From: Anthracocystis setariae
Taxonomy: Eukaryota > Basidiomycota > Ustilaginomycetes > Ustilaginales > Ustilaginaceae
Reading direction: 5' to 3'
Length of the DNA: 64,000 nt
Assembly: GCA_928724745.1 (NCBI GenBank)
Contig: CAKMXJ010000042.1
Span: 186,001 to 250,000, forward strand
Shown: one piece after another, positions 51,723-61,500 of the stretch
Layout: each line of letters begins with the position of its first letter
Position numbering within the stretch: position 1 is the stretch's first letter
The notes under the pieces: generated by a model
The model's database searches: none
The model's input: only the letters and a program-made list of their open reading frames with translations
What the model was told of the DNA's origin: nothing
Translations under genes and position numbers: made by a program

Positions 51723-53744
51723 CTACAAGATGAAAGTGTTGATTGTTAGGATGATGATGGTTAGTGTAGTTATGAAAGGCAGGTTCGCAGTTGGGGTAGA
51801 GTTAGCTGCGTTGCTTGTTGTTGGTGGCGATGAGGTATTTTGAGCCATCCCCGCCCCCTTGGTGTTGTAATCTCTTATCACCATCTCTGCACCGATCTCA
51901 GCAAGACCATACGTAACACTCATTAAATGAGCACTGAAACTGATCGGCGGAACTGCTGCATCGATCACCCTGAGATTCTCAACGCCGTATACTTTTAAAT
52001 CCTTCCCCACCACACCTCCCAACTCGCGCGGTAGCATCGAGCACGTCGAGCTCGGATGAAACTCTGTTGCAACCACGGTTTTAATCCAACTCTCCCAATC
52101 GGCATCGGTCGCCACCGCAGAGCCGGGCGAAATTTCAGTAGAGATGTAGGTCGAGAGTGGTGGAGAGGTGGCTAGTTGACGCGCGAGTTTGAATCCCTCT
52201 CTCAGGATGGTGAGGTCGACGCGGTTGGAGAGGTATGCCGGATCGATCGATGGTGAAGTGAACGGGTCGATCGAGTTGATTTTAATACTTCCGCGCGAGA
52301 GCGGATGTTGGAGCGCAGCCTGCACTTGCACGCCACCAAAACTCAGTGCGAACAGCAGCTCGATCGGTCCAATCGAGGTTGGGAACAGCGTGTCCACCTG
52401 CGTCGAGTATGTGGCATTGTAGCCCGCTTTGACCGACGCAGGTGCATCGTACGCGGCGATGTTGGCAGCTTGATCGTCCTTCATCTGCGCTGTCATGTCG
52501 GACCATGTCGAGTTGCCAAAGATCGTGCTGCCGCTGACGTAGGCGATGGCGCTGTTGACGTACGAGTCGGCGGCAGCATCTCCAGTGACGCGGATGGGCG
52601 GCATTTCGACGCCAGAGGCAGGACTGAAGACGACGCCCGTAGAGAGATGGTCTTGCAGGTGGTATCCGACTCCAGGGAGATCCACTATGGTTGAAATACC
52701 GAGAGAGGAGAGCAAAGCCGAGTCGCCAATGCCAGATAGCTGCAGGATCTGGGGATCGTTGACCGCACCACCGCAGAGAATGACCTCCTTCCTCGCATTC
52801 ACGCTCGCCTTGGTGCTGGTGGACGATGCGGCGAACTCGACACCGCTCGCTACCGCCTCTCCCTGAGTCTGGTTGAAGAGCACCTTGGTAACGAGGTGGC
52901 CGGTGAGCACATCGAGGTTGGAGCGGTAGGTGACGGGGTCGAGGTATGCGGTGCGGGAGAAGCTCCTGGTCCAATTTGTTGGGTTGATGTTGGACGTCGC
53001 CAGGAAGGATCCCCAAGATTGGCCTGCGTCTGGGTTTGGCGAAGGAGGGATGCCGACAGCGGAAGCGGACTCCAGAAATGCACCGACTTGAGCATAAGTC
53101 TTTTGCGGATACGAGACATGCAGCGGCCCAGAGGATCCATGTGAATTTGCATCGTAACCAACCTGCAACATGGAAGTGGTGGCCTGATTAGGCGGGGTGA
53201 AGGTCTCGCTTTTTTTCATGGCGTCGAGCATGCGTTCCCAAGTCCAAGTGGCGTCATCGCCGATGAGGTTGGCCCATGCGGCTTGTTCAATGTCGCTATG
53301 TCTTACGTAGTAGAGGCCGTTGATGGCACTCGATCCGCCGAGCACTTTGCCTCTGGGCCAGGCGGCGGATCGTCCATTGAGGCCTGGTTGAGCGGTGGTC
53401 TTCCACTGCCAATCGTACTGGGTGTTGACGGAAGAGTCGTAGAGGTTGGCGGCGGGGACGAGGAATTTGGAATTATCGGCGTAGCCTGAGTCGCCGGCTT
53501 CGATGACGGCGACGGTGATGTTGGGGTTGGCAGAGAGACGGTTTGCGACGACGAGGCCGGCGAGACCACCACCGACGATGACGTAGTCGTATTCAGAAGA
53601 GAGCGAGGTGGCGTCCGCTACGATGGAGCGTCGGAAGAGCGAGTAATCTACGGGATGTTGGGGTATGGAGGCGGCCGCAGCGAGTTGCAGGGAAACAATT
53701 GCTAATAGTGCAAGAGTTGGTGCCGTGGCGGAGACGGACCTCAT
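51723..53744 (-). CDS. Secreted GMC oxidoreductase with a GPI-anchor-like C-terminus
   Basis: FAD-dependent glucose-methanol-choline oxidoreductase, 673 residues from ATG 53744. A signal peptide covers about 1-25 (hydrophobic LALLAIVSLQLAAAA). The FAD-binding GGGLAG is at 58-63 (YDYVIVGGGLAGLVVANRL), and the first GMC signature is around WPRGKVLGGSSAINGLYYVR. The catalytic pair is His563 (FHPSSTCSM) and His606 (FSAHLMSVTYG), 43 residues apart as in glucose oxidase. After the domain comes a Ser/Thr/Asn-rich spacer with N-glycosylation sites (NTSS, NSTP) and a hydrophobic tail (FITTLTIIILTINTFIL), which looks like a GPI-attachment signal. The substrate (aryl alcohol, sugar or other alcohol) cannot be told from sequence. 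It is probably an H2O2-producing or dehydrogenase activity at the cell surface. Confidence 0.93.
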   Translation of the reverse strand: MRSVSATAPTLALLAIVSLQLAAAASIPQHPVDYSLFRRSIVADATSLSSEYDYVIVGGGLAGLVVANRLSANPNITVAVIEAGDSGYADNSKFLVPAANLYDSSVNTQYDWQWKTTAQPGLNGRSAAWPRGKVLGGSSAINGLYYVRHSDIEQAAWANLIGDDATWTWERMLDAMKKSETFTPPNQATTSMLQVGYDANSHGSSGPLHVSYPQKTYAQVGAFLESASAVGIPPSPNPDAGQSWGSFLATSNINPTNWTRSFSRTAYLDPVTYRSNLDVLTGHLVTKVLFNQTQGEAVASGVEFAASSTSTKASVNARKEVILCGGAVNDPQILQLSGIGDSALLSSLGISTIVDLPGVGYHLQDHLSTGVVFSPASGVEMPPIRVTGDAAADSYVNSAIAYVSGSTIFGNSTWSDMTAQMKDDQAANIAAYDAPASVKAGYNATYSTQVDTLFPTSIGPIELLFALSFGGVQVQAALQHPLSRGSIKINSIDPFTSPSIDPAYLSNRVDLTILREGFKLARQLATSPPLSTYISTEISPGSAVATDADWESWIKTVVATEFHPSSTCSMLPRELGGVVGKDLKVYGVENLRVIDAAVPPISFSAHLMSVTYGLAEIGAEMVIRDYNTKGAGMAQNTSSPPTTSNAANSTPTANLPFITTLTIIILTINTFIL

Positions 53745-54730
53745 GACGGTGCAGCAAAGATAGCCAGGGGCGGAGGGGCAGGTGGATTAGGGATGCACGG
53801 GTACGAGGTGGTAATGGGCTCTGGGAGATGGAGGACGGAAGATGGTTAGGGACCAACCGATGGGCAAAGAGTAGGACGAGGGTGGTTGATATACATCTGA
53901 GTGGCATAGTGTAGGGTATCGTATTGCGACCAAGACGAGACATGGCGGATCTTGGGACGATCGGCACAGCATGAGCGTAGGCGGATAGAAGCAAAGCCAA
54001 GTCGAGCCAAGGAATGTGCGAACATCATGCAAGCCTGGATGCAGGCCTGAGCTTAACGAATCCTGCTCATCCTGATCTCTCGGCAGCTAAGCTCGGTTTG
54101 TTCGGTTGTAACCATCGGAACTTGATGCCTAAGCTTGCAAGCTTGGTTCTGCGTTGCGGTCGAATGGAAGCCACGCAATGCAGCGCAGACATGTACGGTA
54201 CAGCTCAGTGCAGTCTCCTGTAAGGTAACCGCGCAGGGCATCGCAGGAGCGACAACGGTGGACCCTTGCCAAGCTACAGGCTACAGCCCTTGGCAAATCG
54301 AAACGGATCGACATGTCGGTCACTCTGCACAAGTAGGAACCGCCGAGGGCACAAATTCGCCGAGATAGGTTACAGAGTAGAAACACGTCTTCGGCTCAAA
54401 ATGGGAATGAAATATAATAATGCCAAGACCCCCACCAACCCATGCTCGGCTGCCCCTTTTGTGCAAAATGGGCGTTCTTCTGGCTCGGCTTGGCGCAGCA
54501 GACAAATCAGAACGCCAGCATCTTCCGAGCCTTTTTTTTTTTTTTTTTGGTTTTTTTTGGCACCAAGTCCCTCACCGTACCGCGTTATTCGTGATGGCAG
54601 CTCGGTTACCACCGGCCACTTTGCTGATGGCTCATACAATCATCCACTCAAGCACGATGCCGCGTCCGCCAAAGGGGGGGGTTAAGACTGTTCGTCCATC
54701 TCAGTTTTTTCTGCGTCTGAGTGATTACAT
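53745..54730. other. Spacer upstream of the GMC gene and downstream of ChAPs
   Basis: About 1 kb. Short frames only, none protein-like. It contains a T run (about 54533-54549) and a G run near 54674. It should hold the GMC promoter. Confidence 0.5.
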
Positions 54731-57154
54731 CTAAAAGTCATACCCAGGCACCTTGAACGCCGTAGCATACGCAAAGTAGTTCTGCATCAACCGCAATATC
54801 GCCGGCGGCGGACTCATGCTCACTAGCGTGTAGCTCACCTTGGCCAACCCCTCGGTCTTGATCAGCTTGAACAGACTCGTCGCCACCGCACCGGGGAAGC
54901 TACCCTCCATGTACCATCGATGATGGTACGCCGTCAGTCGGATCGCAGTCCACAAGCTTCGCTGCACATCCTTGGCTTCCGTGTAGATCTCGAGCAAACG
55001 CAAATACGCCTTGGCCGAAAATTTGACGTCGACGCACCGCTGGAATGCATCGCGCGCTTCGTCCTTGTGCAACAGCCGCAGTGCCAGCTCGCCCAGAATC
55101 TCCCATTCGGTCCCCGTTTTGCGGTACGCCAGGTTCTGGCTGCGAAAGTGGGCGATTTCCGCACGCCAGATCGTGTAGACGCGCAGATCTTCGTAAAGCA
55201 CCATAAACAAATTGTCTAGCCAGCGCTCGCACAGCCGTTTGTCACGGAATGAGAAGCCCGTGTTCTTCTCCTTCTGGCGTGCTTCCGCCATGGCAATCGA
55301 CGCATCGTGCTCGCCGTTGACGATCGCGCCCGGCTTGCCATTCGCATTCGATCCGTTGTGAGACGTCGCCGAAAGGTCGCCTGCACCGGCAACAGCAGTA
55401 GATGCAGATTCGGACCTCTCGTGGCCAGCCGAGGCTTGTGCTGGCTTCTCAAGCGGTGGAGGTTCGATCACCGACGTTTGCGTTTGGTCCGCATCCTCGT
55501 CTTCGTCTTGCGGTGCAGACGGCTGGTTCATCGTCTTCATGTAGTCCTCCAGTTCTCGCTTCTCGCGCTCGTGATCCGATTCGGTCGAGATCTTGATGGT
55601 CGGAATCGAGTGCGACGACGCGTTCGCAGCCGAGTTGACCCCCAACTGCGACTTCTGAGCCGCATTGGCCGGAGCTTGCATCTCGCTGCTATCCATCTCG
55701 TCTTCGCTGTCGTCCGTCGAATCAGGTCGCTCGCCGTTGGCTTGCTTAGCACCAGCCAGAGCGTTCTGAGGCTGTGGTGGCGTAGAGGAAGCAATCGCAG
55801 GTGAGTCGACCGCAGCTACGCCCTCATCCTCCGCTGAACCCTCGGGTGCGGTCGCAGCAGCCTTTTGCGCGCGATATTCCTCCTCCATGACAAATACCGT
55901 CGATCGGTGCCTGAGCAGCTCGTCCCATCCAATGGCGCTCACTAGACGACCCAACAGCGTGTACGCCTTGGCGAATGTTCCGCGGAGCGCTGGTGCGGGC
56001 AATCGCAGAAGCGCCACATCGGCCTCGTTGTCTCTGGCACTCTCCTCATCCACCAGTGCGCTTTCGGTGATAAACGTCTTGATGGGCAAATGGCTGCGCG
56101 CTGGAGGCGGCATGCGGTGCAAATCCCTCTCGTTGTAGGTAAACATGGGACATGAGTTGAGCGTATACAGCGCCGACTCCCACTGACCCAGATCAATGTA
56201 GCATTCCGTGAGCTTGGCCCAGGTGACGAATTCGGATGGAGCACAATTGACGGCTTGCTTGGCCACCTTGAGCGCCCACTCAAACTTGCCTTTGGAGCGC
56301 AAAAATTCGACTTGAGCGTGAAGCAGGGCGTAGGACTGCGGAGTCTCCTTGATGGCGCTGTGCATGACTTGGACTGCTTTGATCTCTTCGTTCATGCCGA
56401 TGTAGGATTGTGCGACGAGCGCGGCCACCTCTGGCTCTCTTGCCCAGAGCTTCTCAAACAGATTGACCGCCTGCTCGTACCTGCCTGCTTCGCCAAAGTA
56501 CTTGAGGATGCCGGCTGTGAGGTGGTTGGAAACCACGGTGGCGACCTGAATTTCGGGATCGGAGCCGAGCTGCCAGCCTTTGAAGAAGAGGTTCTCTGCT
56601 GCTTGCAAGAAACGATGCTCGGCATCGTGGCTCGAGATCGGATCGAGCTTGCGGTAGCCGGCGAGACGGTAATTTGCATCATCGGCGTACAGGATAGCAC
56701 GAAGGAGTGCCGAAAGGTAGACCTCTTGCCAGATTTCTGGCGTGGTTTCGTGACGTTCGCCTCGCAAGTCGACCACGTAGGCATCGACACTTCCTGGGAT
56801 TCGGACTTCTACGCGCACATCGACGCGAGAAAAGGCGTTGAAGCAGCAGTATGCACCGCTCTTGAGCTTGTATGCGGCTTTACTCGAGAAGAAACCTGGG
56901 TTCTGGTCGAGTTCGTAGGTAAGACTGTTGATGTAGGCAGCGAGTGCCGCAGACGAGGAAGCGTCGACACCGGAAACATAGTGGTAGGAACCGATGTCAC
57001 GGGACCTGGCGCTGGTGCCGGCAGACTTGATGACATGGACGAGATCGGGGGGGCCAAGCTCACGGAAGGAGGCAAGCGTCTCTGTACGCGAAAGTAACGA
57101 CTCGCCAAGCTCGAGCTCGAAGAACTCGGGCTGCGAAAGGAAAGTGTCACCCAT
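54731..57154 (-). CDS. ChAPs family exomer subunit (Chs5-Arf1-binding; Bch1/Bud7/Chs6-like)
   Basis: Subunit of exomer, the trans-Golgi coat-like complex that sends cargo such as chitin synthase Chs3 to the cell surface. It has 807 residues in one exon from ATG 57154. The N-terminal block (ESLLSRTETLASFRELGPPDLVH split) and the segment YHYVSGVDASSSAALAAYIN are typical of the family. TPR-like helices run through about 200-360 (FEKLWAREPEVAALVAQSY, KVAKQAVNCAPSEFVTWAKL). A disordered insert (about 430-600) precedes the conserved C-terminal TPR half (WRAEIAHFRSQN, LRLLEIYTEAKDVQRSLW, AIRLTAYHHRWYMEGSFP), ending AFKVPGYDF. Only one ChAPs gene is in view; yeast has four paralogues. Divergent from uS12m. 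Confidence 0.92.
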   Translation of the reverse strand: MGDTFLSQPEFFELELGESLLSRTETLASFRELGPPDLVHVIKSAGTSARSRDIGSYHYVSGVDASSSAALAAYINSLTYELDQNPGFFSSKAAYKLKSGAYCCFNAFSRVDVRVEVRIPGSVDAYVVDLRGERHETTPEIWQEVYLSALLRAILYADDANYRLAGYRKLDPISSHDAEHRFLQAAENLFFKGWQLGSDPEIQVATVVSNHLTAGILKYFGEAGRYEQAVNLFEKLWAREPEVAALVAQSYIGMNEEIKAVQVMHSAIKETPQSYALLHAQVEFLRSKGKFEWALKVAKQAVNCAPSEFVTWAKLTECYIDLGQWESALYTLNSCPMFTYNERDLHRMPPPARSHLPIKTFITESALVDEESARDNEADVALLRLPAPALRGTFAKAYTLLGRLVSAIGWDELLRHRSTVFVMEEEYRAQKAAATAPEGSAEDEGVAAVDSPAIASSTPPQPQNALAGAKQANGERPDSTDDSEDEMDSSEMQAPANAAQKSQLGVNSAANASSHSIPTIKISTESDHEREKRELEDYMKTMNQPSAPQDEDEDADQTQTSVIEPPPLEKPAQASAGHERSESASTAVAGAGDLSATSHNGSNANGKPGAIVNGEHDASIAMAEARQKEKNTGFSFRDKRLCERWLDNLFMVLYEDLRVYTIWRAEIAHFRSQNLAYRKTGTEWEILGELALRLLHKDEARDAFQRCVDVKFSAKAYLRLLEIYTEAKDVQRSLWTAIRLTAYHHRWYMEGSFPGAVATSLFKLIKTEGLAKVSYTLVSMSPPPAILRLMQNYFAYATAFKVPGYDF

Positions 57155-57710
57155 GATGTGATGCGCTCGGAGGCTAAGCGACCAAAAGACTGTGGACCGC
57201 TAATCGAGGCTGACGTCGAGCTATATCTGCTGTTCCCGTGCGCGGCGATGTATTGTATGGGATCAAGAGAAGCAAGGAAGCGGAAGGAAAGGATGAGATG
57301 GATGAGTTAGAACAAAAACTGTGCACGGCAGGGATTCAAGTTTTGGATGGTTGGTGCGTGGCACAATCACAATCCTATTCCCATGCGACAGCGCCCTTTC
57401 GGCATTGCTGGCTGGCTGGCTGGCTGGCTGATGCGATTCCAAGTTTCGGCATCTGAGAGGAGGCGCGTTGGTCTCAACTCGCTCAGACACACACACACAC
57501 ACACACACACGCGCGCGCATTCCAAGACATTTCGCAACTCGGACGGTCGTGGTCAAATCGGCTTATTGTATGTTAGATTTCTGGACCTATCTCACGTGAC
57601 GACTCCCAACCTGCGACTTTTTTTTTGAGAAGTTCCTGTCGTCGTTGTCATTCCCAACTTGCTACATTCCCTTAACCATATTCTCATCTCTCGCCGCAAA
57701 CCACGCAAGA
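57155..57710. promoter_or_regulatory. Divergent region between ChAPs and mitochondrial uS12m
   Basis: A 556-bp spacer with a GCTG repeat (57407-57430), a CA tract running into CG repeats (about 57485-57518) and a short T run near 57619. No gene is seen. Confidence 0.5.
57407..57430. repeat. (GCTG)6 microsatellite
   Basis: Six tandem GCTG units in the ChAPs/uS12m divergent region. Confidence 0.85.
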
Positions 57711-58199
57711 ATGTCTTGGAACTTTTTACCCTCTGTCTTGCGCACTGCTGTTGCTGGGCCTTCCCGCTTGCCCATCACCGCCGCTGTTCGCACTTTCACC
57801 ACCTCCTCCCCTCTCTCGGTCACGCTTCAGCAGAACCTTCGCGGTGCACGCAAACCGCACCGTCCGCCCGTCAACAAAGTGCCCGCACTCGAATCCAAAC
57901 CTTTCGTCAAGGGTGTCTGCAGCAAGATCTTCACCACAAAGCCCAAGAAACCCAACTCGGCTATTCGCAAAGTCGCGCGTGTCAAGCTCTCCAACGGTCG
58001 TTCCGTCACCGCTTACATTCCCGGTGAAGGTCACAACTTGCAGGAACACTCGGTCGTGCTCGTCAGGGGTGGCAGAGTTCAGGATTGTCCCGGTATCCGA
58101 TATCACCTCGTAAGAGGTGCACAGGATCTGGCAGGTGTCGCCGGCAGACAAACAAGCAGATCAAAGTACGGTGCCAAGAAACCAAAGGCTGCTCCTTAA
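57711..58199 (+). CDS. Mitochondrial small-subunit ribosomal protein uS12m
   Basis: Nuclear-encoded mitochondrial counterpart of bacterial RpsL, part of the decoding centre. It has 162 residues from ATG 57711; the frame runs upstream only to a TTG. An Arg/Ser/Thr-rich presequence (about 1-38, [19 protein letters not shown]) precedes the core. Core motifs are [61 protein letters not shown] and the C-terminal [10 protein letters not shown]. These include the PNSA and the K(L)-rich loops where streptomycin-resistance changes map in bacteria. Single exon. Confidence 0.95.
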   Translation: MSWNFLPSVLRTAVAGPSRLPITAAVRTFTTSSPLSVTLQQNLRGARKPHRPPVNKVPALESKPFVKGVCSKIFTTKPKKPNSAIRKVARVKLSNGRSVTAYIPGEGHNLQEHSVVLVRGGRVQDCPGIRYHLVRGAQDLAGVAGRQTSRSKYGAKKPKAAP

Positions 58200-58551
58200 C
58201 ATCCTTCAATCAAGTGCCAGCAATCTCAGCTCAATCTCCTCTTCTCAATCCTTTCCAAGCTAGGCTGCGCTCAGCCTCTCGACTTTTGTTTCCTTTCCAA
58301 CTTCACTCACTTTGTATTATTACCCTTCATTACGCCATACAAGCCACATGTTGACTTCAGCTTTTTCCGCCTCTCGACTTGCCCTCCCTATGCTCCTAAC
58401 CCCTCTTCATCCGTCTTTTCTCGCCAAGACTCTCAGAAAGCATTCACCACAGAAACAGCTTGAACCCTCTATTGCAATCATGATTAGAGCTTGGGTATCA
58501 ACCTTACCTCGCTGCTCAAGTACTTCCGGCCAACTTGGACAACCTTCGCCC
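58200..58551. other. Convergent spacer between uS12m and the PH-domain gene
   Basis: 352 bp carrying the 3' regions of both genes. No further gene is seen. Confidence 0.6.
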
Positions 58552-61500
58552 CTACTTCTTGTAGTCGACCTTTCCCGTGTTCTTGAGCTTCGTCTCGCGC
58601 TCCAAATCCTCCCGAACAATCTTTTCAATCTCATACGAAATACACCGCACCCACACATCGCGCTCCGTCTTGGATCTCGCCCGCATCGCTACGTACTTGT
58701 GCGCCTTGTCTTCCAACGAAGGCACGTTTGGCGCTGCCCTCGTATCCATCGTCGTTGCGTTACGTGCATCCGTTTGGCTTTGATGCGAACCGCTGATTGA
58801 CACTCCTGGATTCGCGGGCGTGTTCACCCGCTCCGGTCGATACCGAATCACAAAAGTGCAGTCCTCGTCGTCATCTACCGAGAACAATCCATCCGCGTAC
58901 ACACGAGGCACACGATGACGTTTGCCACTGTTGGATCCACCCCCACCAATGCCTGAAACCGCTTGGGCAGGATCAGATCGTCCACTTTTGAGCATGTCCT
59001 CGCTCAGCTTGCCGCTATACACATAAGCATCTCGCAAGTGGATCACCAGCGCCTGTCGGCGATGAAAGATGCCGTTGTTTTGCCTCGCCCGTGCAGTGTT
59101 GACCGAACGCACCAGCTTGAAGCAGAGCAGACGACCTGCGATCAAAACAAAGTTGCGAGCCTTGAATGCGCCGTAGCTGCTCTTCTTGCGGAAAAGCTTG
59201 CCAGACTTGATGATGTTGCGACACCCCTCGATCGCGCACCAATTCCAGATGTTGCCCAACAAAGGAGACAGCTTGTCGTCGTTGATGCCTTGGATCGCCG
59301 TGGTGCGCGCCTTCTTGCCTGAGATTTGTTTCGCCATCTCGCCCACATCGATTCCAGCGGCATACATGAGCTCGATTGCATCTGCGCGCTCCCTTCGCCG
59401 CCAATACACCACCAGCTCCGAGATGCGCTCCACCCATTCTCTCGCGATCGGAGCGCTGAACGCTTCTACCAGAAATTTCTTGCCGTTGGTCAGTGTGATC
59501 TCGATCTGACGTGCTCGACGAAGTTCGTTGGCATCCTCGGCCGCCTCAAGACCTTCCTGGCCGCCGATGTCGCTCTTGGCGAGAAGGTCCTCCTCGTCGG
59601 ACTCTTGGTCTTGGCCAGGTGCGACCTCGCTCTCGTTCTTGTTCGTCTCGTTGAGAACACCTGCGCCGTTGCGTACAGGTTTGCGGCTATCATCCTCGCC
59701 TGGGCAGCGCGCAGGTCCACGGCCGACCGTCTTGATGGTATGGACGAGCTTAAGGTCGATGAAACCATCCGAGCCTCGGATCTGTTCAAATTGCCGTCGC
59801 TTCTCGAACGATTGGAACGCTTCAATCTGCGCTTGAAACTCCTCCTCTGTCTCGGCTGGGTGGCTGATTGCTTCCAACACGTTTTGACGCAGCGTCGCAA
59901 CGTCTTCGTCGCGACGTGCCTTCTTGTTGGCGCCCACAAATTTAGCCAAAGCCGTCTTGAATGCACTCCTCGATGCAGGCGTGCTGTGATGAGCTTGTCT
60001 GCCTTGTGTTGCACTGCTGGTTCTCGGCACACGCATGTCGCCTGCCTCGCGCAGCTGACTTGCAAGATGTCGGTCGGGTGGATAAGCGCGGCTCGTTCGA
60101 CAAATGTAGAGATGTCCGTCGTAAGTCGTGAAATAGAGACGGGTCAGCGCCCCTGATACAGGTTTGACACGCCACAAGAATCCCTCGACTGCAGGAGGTT
60201 CGGCCATAAATTGACCAGACCCTATCTGCACCGAAACCGGATAGTGAATCGCCGCCCTGAGCTCCAGGATGGCGGGGTTATTGTAGTCCCTGAGGAGCGC
60301 ACCACACAAGACCGCCCAGTGACGCGGCTCGTTTTCCACCGTCCTCTCGTTCACGATCCAGTCCAACTCAGCCCCACGGCGCCATGCAAGCTCGAGCGCC
60401 AAGCCGCGTTCCTGCGACAGTTTCATTAGTCCTTGCCAATGTGGGATGTTCTGCAAGAGTTTCCAAATCATCGAGATGACGTTGTGGCGATTGATGAGCT
60501 TGAAGCCTTCACCTCCATCACGGGACTCTCTGATCGAGCTAATCGCAAAGAGTCCACCCTGCTGCGAGCTGGCCTGACTGGCTGGGGTGGAAGTGCCTGG
60601 TCGCTCGACAGGCATCGTCTCTGGCACAGGGATCTTGACTTTGAGACCAAAGGCGGGTACATGCACCTCAAGTGATTCGGGAATTAGGTTTCCGAGCTCT
60701 CTCCAGAGCTCCCACATCCAATCTGCTGCTGTCGAGTGAGCTCGACAATCAAAGAGAGCAAAGTCGGTACCCTGCCTGCGCAGATGAATGCCTCTGATGC
60801 CTTGGTGGTTTGCCATGGCCTTCCATGGCTGATAAGTGAGGCAAAAGATTCGATCGATAGGGGAGTAGAGCGACAGGAAGGTGGTGCCGCGCGAAAGGTG
60901 GATCGTGTGTTTCAACGAAAGACGGTCACTGTGGCCTTGCAGCTTGTTTTTGAGAGATGCGTCAGACCAAAGTTCGAGCTTGCCCATTCGGAAGACAACC
61001 ACATATTCACGCCAAGCTTCTTCGCGTATAGCGAATTTGCGCGCCTGTAGCTCGTCAAAGTCCTTTGGAAGGTCTTCGCTCTGCGTCCACGCAAGCTTGA
61101 CGAGCATACGATCCTTCTTGAGAACAGATTTGCGAGTGATGATGCTCGTCTCGCTGACCTCAGTAGAAGGAGCAACGGCGTCGTTACTAGGGCTGTGGGT
61201 CTGGATGGCATTGGGCTGGGGCCTGGCGAGCACCTCCTCCGGTGGACGTGGCCGAGCATCCCCAGGAGAGCCGGCATAAGTCGATGCTGAAGCTTTCCGA
61301 CGCTCTGCCTTTCCTGCGAATAAGGAACGAGTAATGCGACTCTTGAAGATCGAGGAATCGCGAGCCGATGCCGTGTCGAACTTGACGGTCTTTCTGCGGT
61401 TTGGGCTTTCTTCGAGGTCTTCAGGTCTGCGAAGATCCGATGGTAGGGGATCGCAGACATCTGATCCGTTCTGATCGGTGGTATCGTCCGGAGGGGTTGG

